Assembly: GCF_963675905.1 (NCBI RefSeq)
Contig: NZ_OY780936.1
Location: forward strand, 1,178,001-1,242,000
Length of the DNA stretch: 64,000 bases
Reading direction: 5' to 3'
From: an uncultured Bacteroides sp.
GTDB taxonomy: Bacteria; Bacteroidota; Bacteroidia; Bacteroidales; Bacteroidaceae
The translations under genes were made by a program, and so were the position numbers. Each line of letters opens with the position of its first letter. Position 1 is the first letter of the stretch. Of the stretch, positions 44,694 to 53,110 are shown in pieces. The notes under the pieces were generated by a model that was not told where the DNA came from, did not search any database, and saw only the letters and a list, made by a program, of their open reading frames with translations.

Positions 44694-45419
44694 TTATAGT
44701 TCTTTTTTTAAGTAAATGATTAAACATCTTAAATTACCAAATAAATATCGCCTCCATAATCTTTTAGGTTCTTGTAAAAAGCGATAAAACCATTCAAATC
44801 CAGCTTTTTGAATCCATATAGGAGCTCGTTCAAATTTTCCGCTCACAATATCTAAAGTTCCACCACATCCAATAGCAAATTTTACATTAATACTTTTTAG
44901 AAAATCTCTATTGTCATCAATCCAAAATTCTTGTTTAGGCATACCAAAACCAACAAAAATATAATCAGGTTTAAAATCCTTAATTCTATTTTTTATGGAT
45001 AGAGCTATACTCTCATTAAAAGGATATGGAATAAATGGAGGTGAATAACCATTAATTTTAATACCATATTTTGTTTCAAGCAAACTTACACAGAGCTTGT
45101 TAGATTCTTCTTCTCCTCCTAAAAGAAAGATGCTACGATTTGTTTTGCTACAATAATCACATGTATCAAGAATAAAATCAGAGCCTGAAATTTTTTCTAT
45201 GTAAATAGCTGGATTTTTTCTCTTAGCTAATTTAAAAATTAACTGCCCATCAAATGTTGACCAGTTATTATTAATCAAGTCAAATAATCTTTTGCTTTTA
45301 TATGCTTCTTCAATAAACTGTCCGTTAACCGTAATAACATGTTTAAAATCATTCTCTTGATTTAATAACATTGATTTATTTAACCCTTTAAAACACAGTC
45401 CACAAAATGTTATTTTCAT
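44694..45419 (-). CDS. WecG/TagA/CpsF-family glycosyltransferase (GT26)
   Basis: 241 residues. GFGMPKQEFW and the C-terminal AGFEWFYRFLQEPKRLWRR are the signature of GT26 enzymes (N-acetylmannosaminyl or N-acetylmannosaminuronyl transferases). These usually add the second sugar to an undecaprenyl-linked GlcNAc or similar. It is on the opposite strand to the rest of the locus, paired with the GT4 gene upstream of it (5-nt gap). Confidence 0.92.
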   Translation of the reverse strand: MKITFCGLCFKGLNKSMLLNQENDFKHVITVNGQFIEEAYKSKRLFDLINNNWSTFDGQLIFKLAKRKNPAIYIEKISGSDFILDTCDYCSKTNRSIFLLGGEEESNKLCVSLLETKYGIKINGYSPPFIPYPFNESIALSIKNRIKDFKPDYIFVGFGMPKQEFWIDDNRDFLKSINVKFAIGCGGTLDIVSGKFERAPIWIQKAGFEWFYRFLQEPKRLWRRYLFGNLRCLIIYLKKEL

Positions 45420-45424
45420 AGTTG

Positions 45425-46378
45425 TTATTTCAATAATAATCTATATATATTATAAATCCTTTTAGCAATAGCTTCATCATTTAAGCCTAATTTAATTAAT
45501 TTGTCTCTGCCATCAATACCAGAAGAGTCAGTATATAATGACAATAGTAGGGCTTCAGATAGAGGATCAACTTTAAAAGTATCAACGACATATGATCTCT
45601 TGACGTTTTCTAATAAATAACTTACATCTCCCACATTTGTTGATACTACAGGTAAATTGCATGCCATAGCTTCTTTTACAACTTGGGGAGAACCTTCCGA
45701 ATACGAAGTCATTAACATTACATCAGCCATTTGAAATAACTCGACAACTTGTTGTCTACTCATCTTATCTAACTCAATAATTTGTAATTCTGTAGAATAT
45801 TTCAGCTCATAAAGATTTACTACATTTTTAAATAGACTAAAATTTTTTTCAACTCTATTTTTTTTACTTGGAAAAACGACTATTGGAGGATTGTTTATTT
45901 TGCGATTAATTGGAGGCGTAAAAAAATCAGTATTAATAGAACATGGAATAATTTCAGTTTTTTCTATATATTTTCTTACTTCAGCATCCATTTTATTATT
46001 CATTGTAATAGCAAAATCTGCTTTTTTTAGGATCTTCTTACTAAAAAATATCTGAATATACTTTTTTTGGGTTTTTAAAATATCTCCGCCATGCAATGTT
46101 ACAACAACAGGTATCTTTCTTTTTATATTTATTAATAAGAATAAACCTGCAAGACAATAATGAACATGAATTAAATCATATTGCTTCTCTGAAAGAATAT
46201 TATGGATTTCAAATATTGATTTAATATAGTTCCATTTATGTTGTCTACCATCAATATAATAAATATCATAATCAATAGAGTAATACTTTTTTATGGCTTC
46301 TATTTGTTCTTTAACAAAAATTCCATAATATGGTAATTTTTTGTCTGGAAACATATTTGTTACATACAATATTCGCAT
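45425..46378 (-). CDS. Glycosyltransferase family 4 (B)
   Basis: 317 residues, GT-B fold, with VTLHGGDI in the N-terminal half and SYSEGSPQVVKEAMAC in the C-terminal half (E-x7-E). It is the first gene of the short minus-strand pair inside the locus and must have a promoter in 46379-46600, where it faces the WcaJ-type gene. Confidence 0.92.
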   Translation of the reverse strand: MRILYVTNMFPDKKLPYYGIFVKEQIEAIKKYYSIDYDIYYIDGRQHKWNYIKSIFEIHNILSEKQYDLIHVHYCLAGLFLLINIKRKIPVVVTLHGGDILKTQKKYIQIFFSKKILKKADFAITMNNKMDAEVRKYIEKTEIIPCSINTDFFTPPINRKINNPPIVVFPSKKNRVEKNFSLFKNVVNLYELKYSTELQIIELDKMSRQQVVELFQMADVMLMTSYSEGSPQVVKEAMACNLPVVSTNVGDVSYLLENVKRSYVVDTFKVDPLSEALLLSLYTDSSGIDGRDKLIKLGLNDEAIAKRIYNIYRLLLK

Positions 46379-46584
46379 TAAATGTGTTATATTTAAATAA
46401 TTTATCTTAGTGTAAAATGCAAAGATAAATTAAAAAATAAATCGACTTCTATTTTTGCCGCATTACTTTTAGAGAATAGATCTTATAACTAGTAATCTAA
46501 GCTATTTATACTTAAACCACTTATGTTTCAAAGAATAATCAAAGAAATGTATAAAAAGCACTTATATATTTTTATTATATCTCC

Positions 46585-46615
46585 TTTCAAAATCCATCAA
46601 AATAGTTTAAATTTG
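46585..46615 (+). promoter_or_regulatory. Promoter of the second capsule gene group
   Basis: TTTC (46585-46588), 19-nt gap, TAAATTTG (46608-46615), 22 nt before the WcaJ-type gene. It shows that the locus has at least two forward transcription starts. Confidence 0.55.
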
Positions 46616-46637
46616 CTTCTCAAACAGATCAATATCT

Positions 46638-48035
46638 ATGAAGCAGCAAACTAGATTTTCACATCTATTGAAATCACTAATAGTATTGGGAGATTATTTA
46701 GTTCTCAATGCAACCTTTTTGTTAGTGTTTCTTCTTTTTAAATCTTATTTAAGAGAAGATGTGATTTCTGAATTTCACTCATTGCTTGTTGCTTTGAATA
46801 TTTGTTATATTCCTGGTTTGTTGATATTTAAAATAGCAATTCATTCTAGAGTTATATATGCTGATAAGATTGTACAAAATATATTTTATGTAATATTACT
46901 TCATTTTGTACTCTTTACTTCCGTTTTAACTATCTTCAAAATCCAAGATGTTTCCAGACTTTTTACTATTTCGCTGTATTCTTTATTGTTTATCTCTCTT
47001 GCGGCATGGAGATTAAGCTTACGATTTTGTATTAAGCTTTATAGAAAAAAAGGATTTAACTTTAAACTGGTTGTTATTATTGGAGCTGGACAAAATGGGA
47101 ATGCTTTATATCAGGAAATGATGGATGATCAAGGTTATGGTTTTCGAATCTTAGGTTTTTTTGAAGATAATCCGGTAAACATTCCATCTGAATCAAAATT
47201 ACTTGGAAGTACTGATGATATTGAAGCCTTTATTAGAGATAATGAAGTAGATGAAGTTTATTGTACTCTTCCCGAATCGGCTGAAAAAATAATTATTCGA
47301 GCACTAAATTTCTGTGAGAATAATATGATTCGTTTTCATATTGTTCCTGAATTCAGGAGATATGTAAAAAAGAAAATGGAATTAAATGTATTAGGGAACA
47401 TGCCGGTTTTATCACTGAGAACTGAACCGCTGCAAAATCCTTTAAACAGACTTTCAAAACGAACTTTTGATGTAATACTCTCATCATTATTTATTTCTAC
47501 GATGTTCCCAATAATTTATATAATTGTGGCAACAGGTATTAAAATTTCCTCTCCGGGCCCAGTATTCTTTAAACAACGCCGTACCGGAAAACGAGGACAT
47601 GAGTTTTATTGTTACAAATTTCGTACAATGAGAATTAATGAGGATGCGGATCTAAAACAAGCCATAGAAAATGATCCAAGAACAACACGTTTTGGAGAAT
47701 TTTTACGTAAAAGTAGTATTGATGAACTTCCTCAGTTATTTAATGTCTTAAAAGGAGAGATGTCAATAGTTGGTCCTCGTCCACACATGCTGAAACATAC
47801 AAAACAATACAATGAATTAATAGACAAATATATGTTACGTCATTTAGTTAAACCTGGAATTACAGGATGGGCTCAAGTAACTGGATTTAGAGGTGAAACG
47901 AAAGACGTCTCACAAATGGAGGAACGTGTAATAAGAGATGTTTGGTATCTTGAAAACTGGTCTTTTTTCCTCGATATAAAAATAATTTATATAACTATAA
48001 TTAATATATTTCGTGGTGAAAAAAACGCTTATTAA
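46638..48035 (+). CDS. Undecaprenyl-phosphate sugar phosphotransferase (WcaJ type)
   Basis: 465 residues. Four N-terminal membrane helices, a Rossmann-like CoA-binding-3 domain (about 140-250, VIIGAGQNGNAL), one more membrane helix, then the bacterial sugar transferase domain with KQRRTGKRG, FRTMR, IDELPQL and VGPRPH. It starts repeat-unit assembly by moving a hexose-1-phosphate onto undecaprenyl phosphate. Glucose or galactose is usual in this subfamily. Confidence 0.94.
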   Translation: MKQQTRFSHLLKSLIVLGDYLVLNATFLLVFLLFKSYLREDVISEFHSLLVALNICYIPGLLIFKIAIHSRVIYADKIVQNIFYVILLHFVLFTSVLTIFKIQDVSRLFTISLYSLLFISLAAWRLSLRFCIKLYRKKGFNFKLVVIIGAGQNGNALYQEMMDDQGYGFRILGFFEDNPVNIPSESKLLGSTDDIEAFIRDNEVDEVYCTLPESAEKIIIRALNFCENNMIRFHIVPEFRRYVKKKMELNVLGNMPVLSLRTEPLQNPLNRLSKRTFDVILSSLFISTMFPIIYIIVATGIKISSPGPVFFKQRRTGKRGHEFYCYKFRTMRINEDADLKQAIENDPRTTRFGEFLRKSSIDELPQLFNVLKGEMSIVGPRPHMLKHTKQYNELIDKYMLRHLVKPGITGWAQVTGFRGETKDVSQMEERVIRDVWYLENWSFFLDIKIIYITIINIFRGEKNAY

Positions 48036-49437
48036 ATCAATCCACAAAGGCTTTCTATTATTCTGTTTTTTACCAGGAACAGTTATTGGTCAATCAAAAT
48101 ATAAATCATTTGCTGAATTTGGAACCACTATTCATTCTGGCGATAATATACCATTATGGCAAGTAAGCAATCAACACGGACTATCATCTATTGATAATAA
48201 CGCATATACGCGTGGTGGAATATTTTATTCTGATTCTTGTTCAAACCTGATATTTAAAACAGGATTGGATATTGCAGTGGCTAAAGGATTCACATCCACT
48301 TTTGTTGTTCAACAAGCTTATCTGGATATGAATTATAGATATTTTGGATTATCCATTGGAAGTAAGGAACTTAATTCCGAGTTATTAAATCAACAGTTGA
48401 GTAGTGGAGGATTAACCTGGAGTGGAAATGCCCGACCTATTCCTCAAATAAAAGTAGGTATTCTAGATTATGTAAGAATAGCTCCATGGGCGCAAGTTAA
48501 AGCTGAAATATCTTATGGAAAATGGACAGATAACAACTACCAGAAGGAGCATGTAGGTACTAATTATTGGTATACAAAGAATATTCTATACCATCATAAA
48601 AGTTTCTTTTTTAGGTTAGGAAAAACAACTTCACCTTGGCAACTTGATTTAGGGATGAGCCTCGATGCTCAGTTTGGAGGGAATACAGTAAACCACCCAT
48701 ACCTTCATAAACAAGACTTAGGAAACATGATTAAAGATTACTTTAAAATATTCTTTCCGATAAAACAGTCTGAAACTAAGTATTACGAAGGCAATCTAAT
48801 GGGCAGCGAACACTTAAAACTTACCTTTAAACAATCTGATTATCAATTAAGTGCTTATTTAGAAAATTACTACGATGACTTTTCCGGAATGGGAAAAAAG
48901 AATGGCTTTGACGGATTATGGGGTATTGAATATAAATCAAAAAACAAACAAGCTATAAATGGATTAGTTTTAGAATATTATCAAACAACTAATCAAAGTG
49001 GGCCTTTGCATGGATTGGACGAATCAATCGTAAAAAAAACAGGAGGAGCCGATGATTACTATAACCATGATGTCTATCCAGGATGGGTACATTGGGGAAT
49101 GACAATGGCAAATCCTCTTATTGCGTCACCTATTTACAATAAAGATGGCAATATGACCTTTAAATATAATAGAGTAAAGGCTGTTCATATTGGATGGAGT
49201 GGTGATATTCTTAATGATTTATCTTACAGAGCTAAGCTATCTTTTAATAGAACCTGGGGAACTCCTTTTAAACCAATACCCGAAATATTGGAGAATTTTT
49301 CTACATTTGCAGAATGTACTTATTACCCGGAAAAATTAAAAGGGTGGAACTTTACAATATCAGGTGCTTTTGATACAGGAAACATTTATGGAGATAATCT
49401 TGGTATGCAGCTGAAAATAAGGAAATTTTTTAAATAG
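48013..49437 (+). CDS. Wzi-family capsule assembly outer-membrane protein
   Basis: 474 residues. Signal peptide (about 1-25, ending in VIGQ), then an all-beta barrel sequence of alternating aromatic residues, ending in LQLKIRKFF with a C-terminal Phe-Lys. It matches the Wzi family, which attaches capsule to the cell surface. GTG codons at 48013 and 48016 are both possible starts; both lie inside the preceding gene (20-nt overlap). Confidence 0.88.
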   Translation: MVKKTLIKSIHKGFLLFCFLPGTVIGQSKYKSFAEFGTTIHSGDNIPLWQVSNQHGLSSIDNNAYTRGGIFYSDSCSNLIFKTGLDIAVAKGFTSTFVVQQAYLDMNYRYFGLSIGSKELNSELLNQQLSSGGLTWSGNARPIPQIKVGILDYVRIAPWAQVKAEISYGKWTDNNYQKEHVGTNYWYTKNILYHHKSFFFRLGKTTSPWQLDLGMSLDAQFGGNTVNHPYLHKQDLGNMIKDYFKIFFPIKQSETKYYEGNLMGSEHLKLTFKQSDYQLSAYLENYYDDFSGMGKKNGFDGLWGIEYKSKNKQAINGLVLEYYQTTNQSGPLHGLDESIVKKTGGADDYYNHDVYPGWVHWGMTMANPLIASPIYNKDGNMTFKYNRVKAVHIGWSGDILNDLSYRAKLSFNRTWGTPFKPIPEILENFSTFAECTYYPEKLKGWNFTISGAFDTGNIYGDNLGMQLKIRKFFK

Positions 49438-49441
49438 TAAT

Positions 49442-49990
49442 ATGAATTATATACAAACAGAAATTGATGGAGTTTGGGTGATTGAGCCCAAAGTATTCAA
49501 TGATGATAGAGGATATTTTATGGAAGCCTTTAAAAAGGAAGAGTTTGAAAAGAATATTGGACAGATTAACTTTATTCAGGACAATGAATCAAAATCTACC
49601 TTTGGAGTACTTAGAGGTCTTCATTATCAAAAAGGGGAATTTAGTCAGGCAAAACTAGTAAGAGTTATTAAAGGTAAAGTTCTTGATGTAGCAGTAGATT
49701 TGCGTCAGTCGTCCCCAACATTCGGGAAATATGTAAGTGTAGAACTTAGTGAGGATAATAAGCGCCAGTTTTTTATTCCAAGAGGATTTGCTCACGGTTT
49801 TCTGGTATTGAGTGAAGAGGCCATTTTTACATATAAAGTAGACAATGGATATGCGCCTCAATCTGAAGCATCAATTGTATATAATGACAAAGATATTAAT
49901 ATCAATTGGCCAATTGCCGAAGAACAAATAATAATGTCGGCCAAAGACAAAGAAGCTACTAATTTTAAAGATGCAATAGCTTACAAATAG
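49442..49990 (+). CDS. rfbC: dTDP-4-dehydrorhamnose 3,5-epimerase-like protein
   Basis: 182 residues, cupin fold. RGLHYQ holds the catalytic histidine, and FIPRGFAHGFLVLS and TYKVDNGYAP the rest of the active site. It makes dTDP-4-keto-L-rhamnose in the rhamnose pathway. No rmlA, rmlB or rmlD lies in the locus, so partners must be encoded elsewhere, or it epimerises another 4-keto sugar. It is four bases after the Wzi gene. Confidence 0.93.
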   Translation: MNYIQTEIDGVWVIEPKVFNDDRGYFMEAFKKEEFEKNIGQINFIQDNESKSTFGVLRGLHYQKGEFSQAKLVRVIKGKVLDVAVDLRQSSPTFGKYVSVELSEDNKRQFFIPRGFAHGFLVLSEEAIFTYKVDNGYAPQSEASIVYNDKDININWPIAEEQIIMSAKDKEATNFKDAIAYK

Positions 49991-50000
49991 TAACACAAAT

Positions 50001-51314
50001 ATGAAAATAGCGATTGTAGGAACCGGTTATGTTGGTTTGGTTTCAGGAACATGTTTTGCTGAAACGGGGGTTAATGTTACTTGTGTAGATGTTAACCAAA
50101 AGAAAATTGAAGGTTTAAAAAATGGTATAATACCAATTTACGAACCAGGATTAGAAGAAATGGTTATTCGTAACATAAAAGAAAATCGCTTAACCTTTAC
50201 TACATCTCTGGAAAGTTGTCTCGACGATGTTGAAGTTGTGTTCAGTGCTGTAGGAACTCCACCAGATGAAGACGGAAGTGCCGACCTTAAATATGTACTT
50301 GAAGTTGCCAGAACCATTGGAAAATACATGAACAAATATGTTTTAGTGGTTACTAAAAGTACAGTTCCCGTAGGAACTGCTAAAAAAGTAAGAGCTGCTA
50401 TTCAGGAAGAATTGGATAAAAGGGGTGTGAATATAGAATTCGATGTTGCTTCTAATCCTGAATTTCTAAAAGAAGGGAATGCTATTAATGACTTTATGAG
50501 CCCAGACAGAGTAGTTGTTGGTGTAGAATCAGACCGCGCTAAGGAAGTTATGACAAAGCTATACAAACCATTTTTATTGAATAATTTCCGGGTAATATTT
50601 ATGGATATCCCGTCTGCTGAGATGACAAAGTATGCTGCAAACTCTATGCTGGCTACACGAATTAGCTTTATGAATGATATTGCAAATCTTTGCGAGCTAG
50701 TAGGAGCAGATGTAAATATGGTACGCAGCGGCATAGGCTCGGATACTCGTATCGGACGTAAATTTCTATATGCAGGATGTGGTTACGGCGGGTCATGCTT
50801 TCCAAAAGATGTAAAGGCTTTGATTAAAACTGCAGAAAAAAGCGGATATCCTATGCGTGTGCTAAAAGCTGTAGAAGAAGTTAATCAAGCTCAAAAAAGT
50901 ATTCTTTTTAATAAATTAAATAAGCATTTTAATGGGAATTTAGAAGGAAAAACTATAGCTTTGTGGGGATTAGCTTTCAAACCCGAAACAGACGATATGC
51001 GTGAGGCTCCAGCATTGATCTTAATAGATCTTCTGCTTAAAGCCGGATGTACTGTTCGTGTATATGATCCAGCTGCAATGAATGAAGCGAAGAGAAGGAT
51101 AGGAGATTGCGTTTATTATGCGCAAGATATGTATGATGCTTTACTCGATGCAGACGCATTGTTAATGGTTACAGAATGGAAACAATTCCGTTTACCGGCC
51201 TGGGGAGTAATAAAGAAAACTATGCGAACTCCAGTCGTAATTGATGGAAGAAATATATACGATATAGATGAACTGAAAGCAATGGATATTACATACTATT
51301 GTATCGGAAAATAA
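50001..51314 (+). CDS. ugd: UDP-glucose 6-dehydrogenase
   Basis: 437 residues. NAD-binding GTGYVGLVSG at the N-terminus, catalytic Cys266 in GYGGSCFPKD, and a C-terminal UDP-binding domain. It oxidises UDP-glucose to UDP-glucuronic acid, which would give an acidic capsule. UDP-ManNAc/GalNAc dehydrogenases are related, but the overall motifs fit the glucose enzyme best. It is ten nucleotides after rfbC and ends the locus. Confidence 0.93.
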   Translation: MKIAIVGTGYVGLVSGTCFAETGVNVTCVDVNQKKIEGLKNGIIPIYEPGLEEMVIRNIKENRLTFTTSLESCLDDVEVVFSAVGTPPDEDGSADLKYVLEVARTIGKYMNKYVLVVTKSTVPVGTAKKVRAAIQEELDKRGVNIEFDVASNPEFLKEGNAINDFMSPDRVVVGVESDRAKEVMTKLYKPFLLNNFRVIFMDIPSAEMTKYAANSMLATRISFMNDIANLCELVGADVNMVRSGIGSDTRIGRKFLYAGCGYGGSCFPKDVKALIKTAEKSGYPMRVLKAVEEVNQAQKSILFNKLNKHFNGNLEGKTIALWGLAFKPETDDMREAPALILIDLLLKAGCTVRVYDPAAMNEAKRRIGDCVYYAQDMYDALLDADALLMVTEWKQFRLPAWGVIKKTMRTPVVIDGRNIYDIDELKAMDITYYCIGK

Positions 51315-51332
51315 TTTGATAAACTAACTTTT

Positions 51333-52133
51333 ATGAAAAACTGTGTCATGCTTTTACTCTTTCTTTTGTCTCTTGCTTCATGTAGCGGGAATAAGAAAGA
51401 GAATTCAGATAATGCCGCTGAAGACTTAAAGGCAAAAAAAATGCTTCAGGGTATTTGGCTGGATGACGAAAGCGATGAGATCCTTTTCAAAATTCAGGGT
51501 GATACAATTTATTATCCTGATGCTGAAAACGCTTCTGTCTACTTTAAAATCAAGAAAGATACGTTTTATACCTATGGAAAAGAAGTTTCCCGTTATAAGA
51601 TTGACAAACAAGCAGAACATGTATTCTGGTTTCACTCTCTGTCAGATAACGTTGTGAAACTACATAAATCTGAAGACGATAATGATTCTCTGTTAATGAT
51701 GGGGCATAGAGCTACAGAAGTAATACCAACATATTCAGAGGTTACAAAACGAGATTCTGTAGTAATGTATAATGGAAAACGTTACAGAGCTTATGTGTAT
51801 GTTAACCCATCTAAGAAAAAAGTTACAAAGACATCTTATTCAGACGAAGGTATTAGCGTAGACAATGTATACTATGACAATGTAATGCACATTTGTGTAT
51901 ACGAAGGACGAAAAATGATTTACGGACACGATATAACTAAAGATTCATTTATAGGTGTTATCCCGAATGAATTTTTAAAGAATGCAATTCTTTCTGATAT
52001 GGAATTCTATGGAGTAGGAAAGATTGGATTTCGTTATCAGGCAACAGTATGTATACCTGAAAGTTCTGTCTGCAATTTAGTTAATCTGATTATTGGTTTC
52101 GACGGAAAACTATCAATAAAGATTGCTCAATAA
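51333..52133 (+). CDS. Lipoprotein of unknown function
   Basis: 266 residues. The signal peptide ends in LASC (lipidated Cys17). The mature part alternates short beta-strands with charged turns; the first half (about 35-125) resembles a small beta-barrel seen in lipocalin-like domains, but this is not certain. It follows ugd by 18 nt, so it may be co-transcribed with the capsule genes, though no capsule role is evident. Confidence 0.7.
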   Translation: MKNCVMLLLFLLSLASCSGNKKENSDNAAEDLKAKKMLQGIWLDDESDEILFKIQGDTIYYPDAENASVYFKIKKDTFYTYGKEVSRYKIDKQAEHVFWFHSLSDNVVKLHKSEDDNDSLLMMGHRATEVIPTYSEVTKRDSVVMYNGKRYRAYVYVNPSKKKVTKTSYSDEGISVDNVYYDNVMHICVYEGRKMIYGHDITKDSFIGVIPNEFLKNAILSDMEFYGVGKIGFRYQATVCIPESSVCNLVNLIIGFDGKLSIKIAQ

Positions 52134-52156
52134 TCCCTGAAACAATTATATTTCCT

Positions 52157-52228
52157 TGTACAAAACAATTCATTCTTCTGTACAGAAGAATGAATTGTTT
52201 TGTACATAAGATTACATTCTTTTGTACA
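52157..52228. repeat. TGTACA-22 element, copy 3
   Basis: TGTACA at 52157, 52179, 52201 and 52223, an exact 22-bp period. 52157-52206 is a perfect 50-bp palindrome centred on the second TGTACA. It lies between two converging genes and could fold into a long hairpin in RNA from either side. Confidence 0.88.
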
Positions 52229-52255
52229 AGCAACAAATATTTATTCTACAATGCT

Positions 52256-53008
52256 CTAAAGTATCCGGCGTCTGAACTCAGCACATACTATTGAAGTAGC
52301 AATAGCAACATTTAAAGATTCCGAAGTAGCCCTGTTTTGAGGGTAATTGGGTATATAAAGTCTTTGATTTATTAATCGCTCAACTTCCGGGCTTATTCCA
52401 TTCCCTTCATTTCCCATAACAATCAATCCCACAGGAGAGAGTTCATTTGAATAAATATTATCTCCATTAAGAAATGTTCCATAAACAGGATAATTATCTA
52501 ACTGAGTTATCAATTCAGGTAATGAGCCATAGTGTAACTTAACGCGGGCAATACCTCCCATAGTTGCCTGAATTGCTTTTGGATTATAAACATCTGCAGT
52601 ATTAGGAGAACAAAAGATGTGCTCAATGCCAAACCAATCGGCCAGTCTGATTATTGTACCTAGATTTCCAGGATCCTGAATATCATCAAGTGCCAGACAA
52701 AGGGAATTACGAATTATCGATAAATCCACGGAAGAATTATCTTGTTCAAAAATAGCCAATACGCTTTGTGGAGTTTTAAGAAAACTAGCTTTTGATAACT
52801 CATCATTAGTTACAATAACCATCTCATCAGCTTTTGCAGATGAATTTTCATTCCACCATTCTTGCGTAGCAGCTAAATACTTGCATGAAAAATTACCTAA
52901 TAAATCGCCAACCAGCTTATGCCCTTCAGCAACAAAGACATTATCTTCCTTACGATTTTTCTTAAGTTCTAAAGAATGAATGTATTTAATTTTATTCTTG
53001 CTAATCAT
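52256..53008 (-). CDS. SpoU/TrmH-family RNA 2'-O-methyltransferase
   Basis: 250 residues from the Met at 53008; the frame stays open to 53128, but those 40 codons encode a non-conserved aromatic stretch and cross the promoter region, so the shorter start is better. An N-terminal substrate-binding domain (VFVAEGHKLV), then SPOUT motifs: DIQDPGNLGTIIR, GNEGNGIS and SLNVAIATSI (deep knot). It methylates a ribose in rRNA or tRNA; RlmB-like rRNA activity is likely but not provable. Confidence 0.92.
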   Translation of the reverse strand: MISKNKIKYIHSLELKKNRKEDNVFVAEGHKLVGDLLGNFSCKYLAATQEWWNENSSAKADEMVIVTNDELSKASFLKTPQSVLAIFEQDNSSVDLSIIRNSLCLALDDIQDPGNLGTIIRLADWFGIEHIFCSPNTADVYNPKAIQATMGGIARVKLHYGSLPELITQLDNYPVYGTFLNGDNIYSNELSPVGLIVMGNEGNGISPEVERLINQRLYIPNYPQNRATSESLNVAIATSIVCAEFRRRIL

Positions 53009-53041
53009 TAATAATATAGTTAATTTATAAATATTTTGAAG

Positions 53042-53078
53042 CAAAGCTAAAAAGATATTTTTAATAAAGCTATATTTG
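53042..53078. promoter_or_regulatory. Divergent -7 boxes
   Basis: Minus-strand TAGCTTTG (53049-53042) serves the methyltransferase, and plus-strand TATATTTG (53071-53078) the outer-membrane gene. They are back to back within 40 bp. Confidence 0.55.
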
Positions 53079-53110
53079 TAAGTCCAATAATTGTAGTTAG
53101 ACAACTTTAT

